From assembly GCF_030815865.1 (NCBI RefSeq), contig NZ_JAUSXI010000001.1:1488001-1552000 (forward strand): 64,000 nucleotides of DNA. The letters are read 5' to 3'. Below the pieces are notes generated by a model. It was not told the origin of the DNA and did not search any database. It saw only the letters and a program-made list of their open reading frames with translations. This DNA is from Arthrobacter globiformis. Its GTDB lineage: Bacteria > Actinomycetota > Actinomycetes > Actinomycetales > Micrococcaceae. This document shows positions 63,182 to 64,000 of this stretch, piece by piece (position 1 is the first letter of the stretch; each line of letters begins with the position of its first letter). A program made the position numbers and the translations under genes.

Positions 63182-63447
63182 TGGTGCACCTCCAGGTAGC
63201 AGGGCTCGGGCAGAAGGAGTGGGAATGGCCGTGCGCCATCCCATGCCCCGGATCATACGCCCGGCCGTCGGGCCCGGCCACCGTCACGGCCCGGCCCAAC
63301 TGCCAGACAGCCCCGCCAACTTCACCATCCGGCGCTCTGCTGTTTGCCTGCCCGCAGTGCTATACCTAGCTCAAGGCAACTAAATGTGCGGCTGTTTGCA
63401 GTGCGGAGATTCGGACGATCCGGGCCTGCCCGGAGGCTGGAGGAAAG

Positions 63448-63915
63448 GTGCTGAGCAGGCCAGCCGGAGCGCGGACGGGCCGACGGGCACTCCTCGCCGT
63501 TGCCTGCCTCGGGGCGCTCGCCGTCCTCACCTCCTGCTCAGGCGCCGTCACGGACACCGTGTCCACCGCCGCCGAGGACAGCGCCTCCGCCATCGCCACC
63601 GCCCGGCTCGCCATCCGGCAGGACGCAGACGGCAAGCTCACCCGCGCCGCCACTTCCACCGCGCTCGATGACGCCCTCAAGGAAGTGCAGACCAGCCGCG
63701 ACACCGTCCTACGGCTCTCACCCGCCTCCCCGGAGGACCGGCAGATGCGGGAGGACGCTCTGAAGGTGCTGGACAGTTCGGCCGCCGGCCTCACCACCGC
63801 GCGGAACGCTGTGTCGTCCGACGACGGCGGGCCGCCCCTTTCCGAGGGGGCGCGGGCGCTCGCAGCGGCAGAGGAAGCCCTGAACGGGCTGAAGTCGAAG
63901 GTGGGCGGGAAATGA
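63448..63915 (+). CDS. Secreted lipoprotein, unknown function
   Basis: A 155-residue lipoprotein: signal RRALLAVACLGALAVLTSC with the lipobox LTSC, then a helical domain (VSTAAEDSASAIATARLAIR, ALDDALKEVQTSRDTVLRLS). GTG 63448 follows GGAGGAA. Its stop overlaps the Nramp start (ATGA), so it belongs with that transporter. Confidence 0.8.
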   Translation: MLSRPAGARTGRRALLAVACLGALAVLTSCSGAVTDTVSTAAEDSASAIATARLAIRQDADGKLTRAATSTALDDALKEVQTSRDTVLRLSPASPEDRQMREDALKVLDSSAAGLTTARNAVSSDDGGPPLSEGARALAAAEEALNGLKSKVGGK

Positions 63916-64000
63916 AGCGCCTGCTGGGCGTGGCGCTCGGCATCCTGACCGCCATCGGCGGCTTTGTGGACATCGGCGACCTGGTGACGAACGCCGTCGT
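63912..64000 (+). CDS. Nramp-family divalent metal transporter, N-terminus
   Basis: Only 29 codons are in the window: MKRLLGVALGILTAIGGFVD then IGDLVTNAVV, which match the start of actinobacterial Nramp proteins (GGFVDIGDLV with the metal-site Asp). It is coupled to the lipoprotein by an ATGA overlap. The rest lies beyond the right edge. Confidence 0.75.
   Translation, partial: MKRLLGVALGILTAIGGFVDIGDLVTNAV

Noticed and set aside
61377-63383. Long plus-strand frame of 668 codons
   Set aside because: Antisense shadow of the monooxygenase and TfoX-like genes, with Arg/Gly-rich composition and no motifs.
1-64000. tRNA, rRNA, integrase or phage structural genes marking an integration site
   Set aside because: None found by reading both strands; the island at 38-47 kb shows transposon parts only.

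Overview
The window is 64 kb of high-GC actinobacterial chromosome. Strong GC at third codon positions, frequent GTG/TTG starts and gene content point to Arthrobacter, Pseudarthrobacter or Paenarthrobacter (Micrococcaceae); this is inference from style and content, not from a marker gene. I see no rRNA, tRNA, CRISPR array or intact prophage.
1-10.5 kb: an unassigned protein, then a 2154-residue protein with a Swt1-type HEPN domain, transglutaminase-like Cys/His, DUF4011/SF1 helicase core, restriction-endonuclease-like region and DUF3320 tail. It looks like a single-gene nucleic-acid conflict (defence) system. Behind it, convergent, lie a Lys-rich small protein and a Gly/Ala-rich membrane protein, then a DUF4230-like protein.
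10.5-17.4 kb: ribonucleoside use: ribokinase divergent from an MFS carrier and a nucleoside hydrolase. A GntR/UTRA regulator sits 5 kb away; its promoter shares TTGTNNAACAA with the rbsK/MFS promoter. Degraded pieces of GntR/UTRA genes are scattered at 14.2, 15.1 and 20.3 kb. A secreted subtilase and a bacterial PH-domain protein lie between.
17.7-21.2 kb: methyltransferase, a TPR-LuxR regulator and a DUF4383 membrane protein, with a 124-bp imperfect palindrome.
21.5-30.5 kb: a complete D-galacturonate (uronate) regulon: kdgK, eda and a GPH symporter overlap end to start; uxaC and a LacI regulator are divergent; uxaA and uxaB follow. LacI-type operators sit at both promoters. Product flow is uronate to tagaturonate, altronate, KDG, KDPG, then pyruvate plus glyceraldehyde-3-phosphate.
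30.6-38.2 kb: a polyol (probably D-arabinitol, mannitol or sorbitol) regulon: SorC-type regulator and xylulokinase divergent from a lipoprotein, two permeases, an internally deleted Zn alcohol dehydrogenase and a mannitol-dehydrogenase-family enzyme, closed by a terminator. No ATPase gene is present.
38.3-47.4 kb: an accessory island of genes and wreckage: VapC/Phd toxin-antitoxin pair, resolvase-site-like palindromes, IS30 remnant, a 716-residue predicted deaminase toxin with an AGNRAV leader motif, a truncated reading frame where its immunity gene would be expected, an IS3-family element, a dead resolvase, a GIY-YIG-like protein, and low-GC or orphan genes.
47.6-52.7 kb: TPP-dependent enzyme, Lrp regulator, HisC-like aminotransferase and amino-acid permease, suggesting amino-acid to 2-oxo-acid chemistry.
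52.7-64 kb: two paired unknown proteins, a Tat-exported multicopper oxidase, a histidine kinase/response regulator pair, a GH15 glucoamylase/trehalase-type enzyme whose C-terminus is built from a dispersed repeat, small membrane proteins, a flavin monooxygenase, a TfoX-like protein, a lipoprotein and the first codons of an Nramp transporter. The repeat (core TTTCGACAGGCTCAACCAGC) occurs in an array of 14 units at 58.3-58.7 kb and singly at 10.5, 54.1 and 61.5 kb.
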